Shown: piece after piece, positions 62,161 through 64,000 of the stretch
How positions within the stretch are numbered: position 1 is the first letter of the stretch
Layout: every line of letters begins with the position of its first letter
DNA from: Anarhynchus alexandrinus
Lineage: Eukaryota > Chordata > Aves > Charadriiformes > Charadriidae
Assembly: GCA_008711295.1 (NCBI GenBank)
Contig: VUYV01000155.1
Location: forward strand, 2,200,454-2,264,453
Direction of reading: 5' to 3'
Length of the DNA: 64,000 nt
Position numbers and translations under genes: made by a program
The notes under the pieces: model-generated
What the model was told of the DNA's origin: nothing
The model's input: the letters and a program-made list of their open reading frames with translations, nothing else
Databases searched by the model: none

Positions 62161-64000
62161 TCTCACAGCACTTCGGTGGCTTCTAGCTATTTAGGACCTG
62201 ATTATTTTCCCTTTTTTGATGTTTTTTTACAGTGTCTGTACTTGCATAAGGGGGGAAAGGAGATGATAGTACAAACATACAATCTCATAGCTCTGATCTT
62301 AGTAAAATTCAAGACTTCAGCTCTCTGTTAATGAAATATGACATTGGGAGGCATTAAAAATATTAAAAAACTATCAGGATAACACATGGGAATAAACAGG
62401 TGACCCTGAGGAGTGCAAATAAGGTGGAGTTCATCTGCAAGATCATGGATACAGGGGTACATAGAATAAAATTCTGAAGCTCTGAATTGATTTGCTTGGG
62501 TGCCAGGGATTCCACTACCGTGCTGCTCTGGCATTGAGCTCTCCTGGACAACACGGTTTCTACCAGTTCTGCTTCCAGGACCTGTGGAGATAGGCTGAGG
62601 GTCCACCTCCGTCCCTTCCTATAGCTTTGCCTTCTGCTTCCCATGACATTTCCCCAGAATTCCCTAGCGAGGGAATATGTAAATAAGTAGGGCTTCAATG
62701 AACCGAGTGATTCTCCCATGCCTGCAGCTGAGCAAGGCAATCCCTCCGAGGGGTTCCACCCCTCACTTCTTCCCTTTTCAGACTCCACCTTTGAAGCATC
62801 TAGTCCCCAAATCGGAATTAATCACTTTCTGTGTTGAATTACTCAGGGTCAGGCAACCTGGCAAAATGCCAAACCTGATAAAAAAAATAGGCTGGGACTA
62901 AATTAGCAAGGGTGTTGTAGGTCATGAGCAGGAGTGTTGTAGGTGCCTTGGCAAAGCCACCAGGGGAAGAAAGAACAGCATCTGTTAGGTACTGCTCAGT
63001 GAGCACAAGATTTCATTACAAGTTTCCCAGGTGAAAAAAAGTTGCAGTTTCTATGAAACTGTTTTCCACAAGTATCTAAACAGATGAAAAAAAATAACAG
63101 GAAATTGGTGTTTATTCAAGTAATTGAAAAGATCCAGCCTGGCAACGGGACAAAGCGATTCCGATAAAGCTAGCTTATTTTATTGAAGAGAAATGGCACA
63201 GAAGCACTGCAACAAATCAGCTTATGTGAGTGCCTTTCAGCATGGTTCTATAAATCCCACCCCGGCATTGTATTTACTCGAGGCAAAGATGATTTCTGTT
63301 GAGGGTTTACTCGCCTTCTGATTTCTTGCTCGAGTCCACTATGAAATCTGGGCATCGGATCGGGTGGGGAATACGAACTCCTTATTGAGCATTGCAAAGT
63401 TCAGTCTGGGTTCCGAACGGATTAAGCGTGTGTTGTTGTCACACTGTTATCAGCCTGACGGAAAATGCACAGAGACTCTGCTCTCGGTTTCTTAAACTTA
63501 GAGGAGCCTCAGCTAGCAAATTGCCACTTATTAGCTTCTCTCACCTATAAAAGAGCTGTGGCAAAGAACGGAAGTGATTTACAGATGACAACAGGGGGTG
63601 CTCTCACTAGACTGAAGTACAGATAATTTCTCAGAGCAGTAGGAAAGGAATAACACATTGCCTTAGTAAGGCTCTATATGAGACTTTAGAAGTGCCTAAT
63701 ACCTGCCTGGAGCAAAGGAATTAATATGCTGTATTCTGCAGTCTGCCATCTTCAGCTTTGATAAATACTTAAAAATGTATTTTTAAAAAGTCATTAACTT
63801 CTGGGATATAAGACTCAGCAATCATACTTGGAGCATGTGAAGCTGCTCTGAAATTTGTAGCAAAATATATACCACATTTTTAATCAGGGAATTGTGTCTC
63901 ATAAAGCTCTAATACCTGTAAGTGAATTAAAGTATTTTACTCGTTCAAATATTCCATTCATTATATGATCTAAGAGGAAATCTATGGAATCCTATTATAA
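62161..64000. other. Unique noncoding DNA to the window edge
   Basis: A minus-strand frame of 141 codons at 62,363-62,788 overlaps another minus frame and has no protein resemblance. A repeat-free block at about 63,150-63,560 could be conserved noncoding sequence, but no decisive motif is seen. Confidence 0.5.

Noticed and set aside
62363..62788. 141-codon minus frame and overlapping 92-codon minus frame
   Set aside because: Two different frames are open over the same bases with no recognisable product, which points to base composition.
1..64000. tRNA, rRNA, spliceosomal RNA and familiar microRNA genes
   Set aside because: I looked by eye for a few well-known conserved strings (e.g. U6 head, let-7, miR-9, miR-124) and found none. 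A covariance-model search was not possible, so an unfamiliar RNA gene could be missed.

Overview
The window looks like gene-poor nuclear DNA from a bird. It is mostly AT-rich and has no recognisable protein-coding gene on either strand. Stop codons are frequent in all six frames. The bird assignment rests on repeat signatures: a CR1 LINE 3' end with the ATTCTATG-type terminus (31021-31080), and an almost complete solo LTR of a type widespread in avian genomes (50151-51139). It also fits the low density of young interspersed repeats. These family calls come from memory of the consensus sequences, because no search could be run. I cannot tell whether the window is intergenic or lies inside a very long intron.

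Positions 1-24,000 are mainly unique sequence with a few decayed copies of an old amniote/sauropsid repeat (around 5.0, 11.5 and 16.3 kb). One block with transcription-factor-like motifs lies at 20.7-21.1 kb. Positions 24,000-38,000 hold a second such block (24.1-24.6 kb), a 195-bp purine tract, a CR1 stub at 31.0 kb, two more candidate regulatory blocks (32.3-32.6 and 33.4-34.0 kb) and a small isolated CpG-rich patch (34.2-34.3 kb). Positions 38,000-48,000 hold a perfect GGATA pentamer array (14 units), two exon-like segments on the + strand (41,818-42,120 and 44,046-44,135) and a joined L2-like tail and MIR-like core (47.3-47.5 kb).

Positions 49,800-64,000 are the mobile-element-rich part. 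They contain an old CR1/L3 fragment, the complete solo LTR about 65 bp beyond it, a second older and diverged related LTR (56.87-57.68 kb) in the same orientation, a heavily decayed tandem array with a period of about 60 bp (59.1-59.75 kb), and another CR1/L3 remnant (61.8-62.2 kb).

No genes can be shown to work together. If the window has a function, it is most plausibly long-range regulation or a noncoding transcript, and both are inference. I found no CRISPR array, operon, rRNA, tRNA or undescribed multi-gene system. The least expected structures are the 60-bp decayed tandem array, the exon-like pair and the motif-bearing candidate regulatory blocks.
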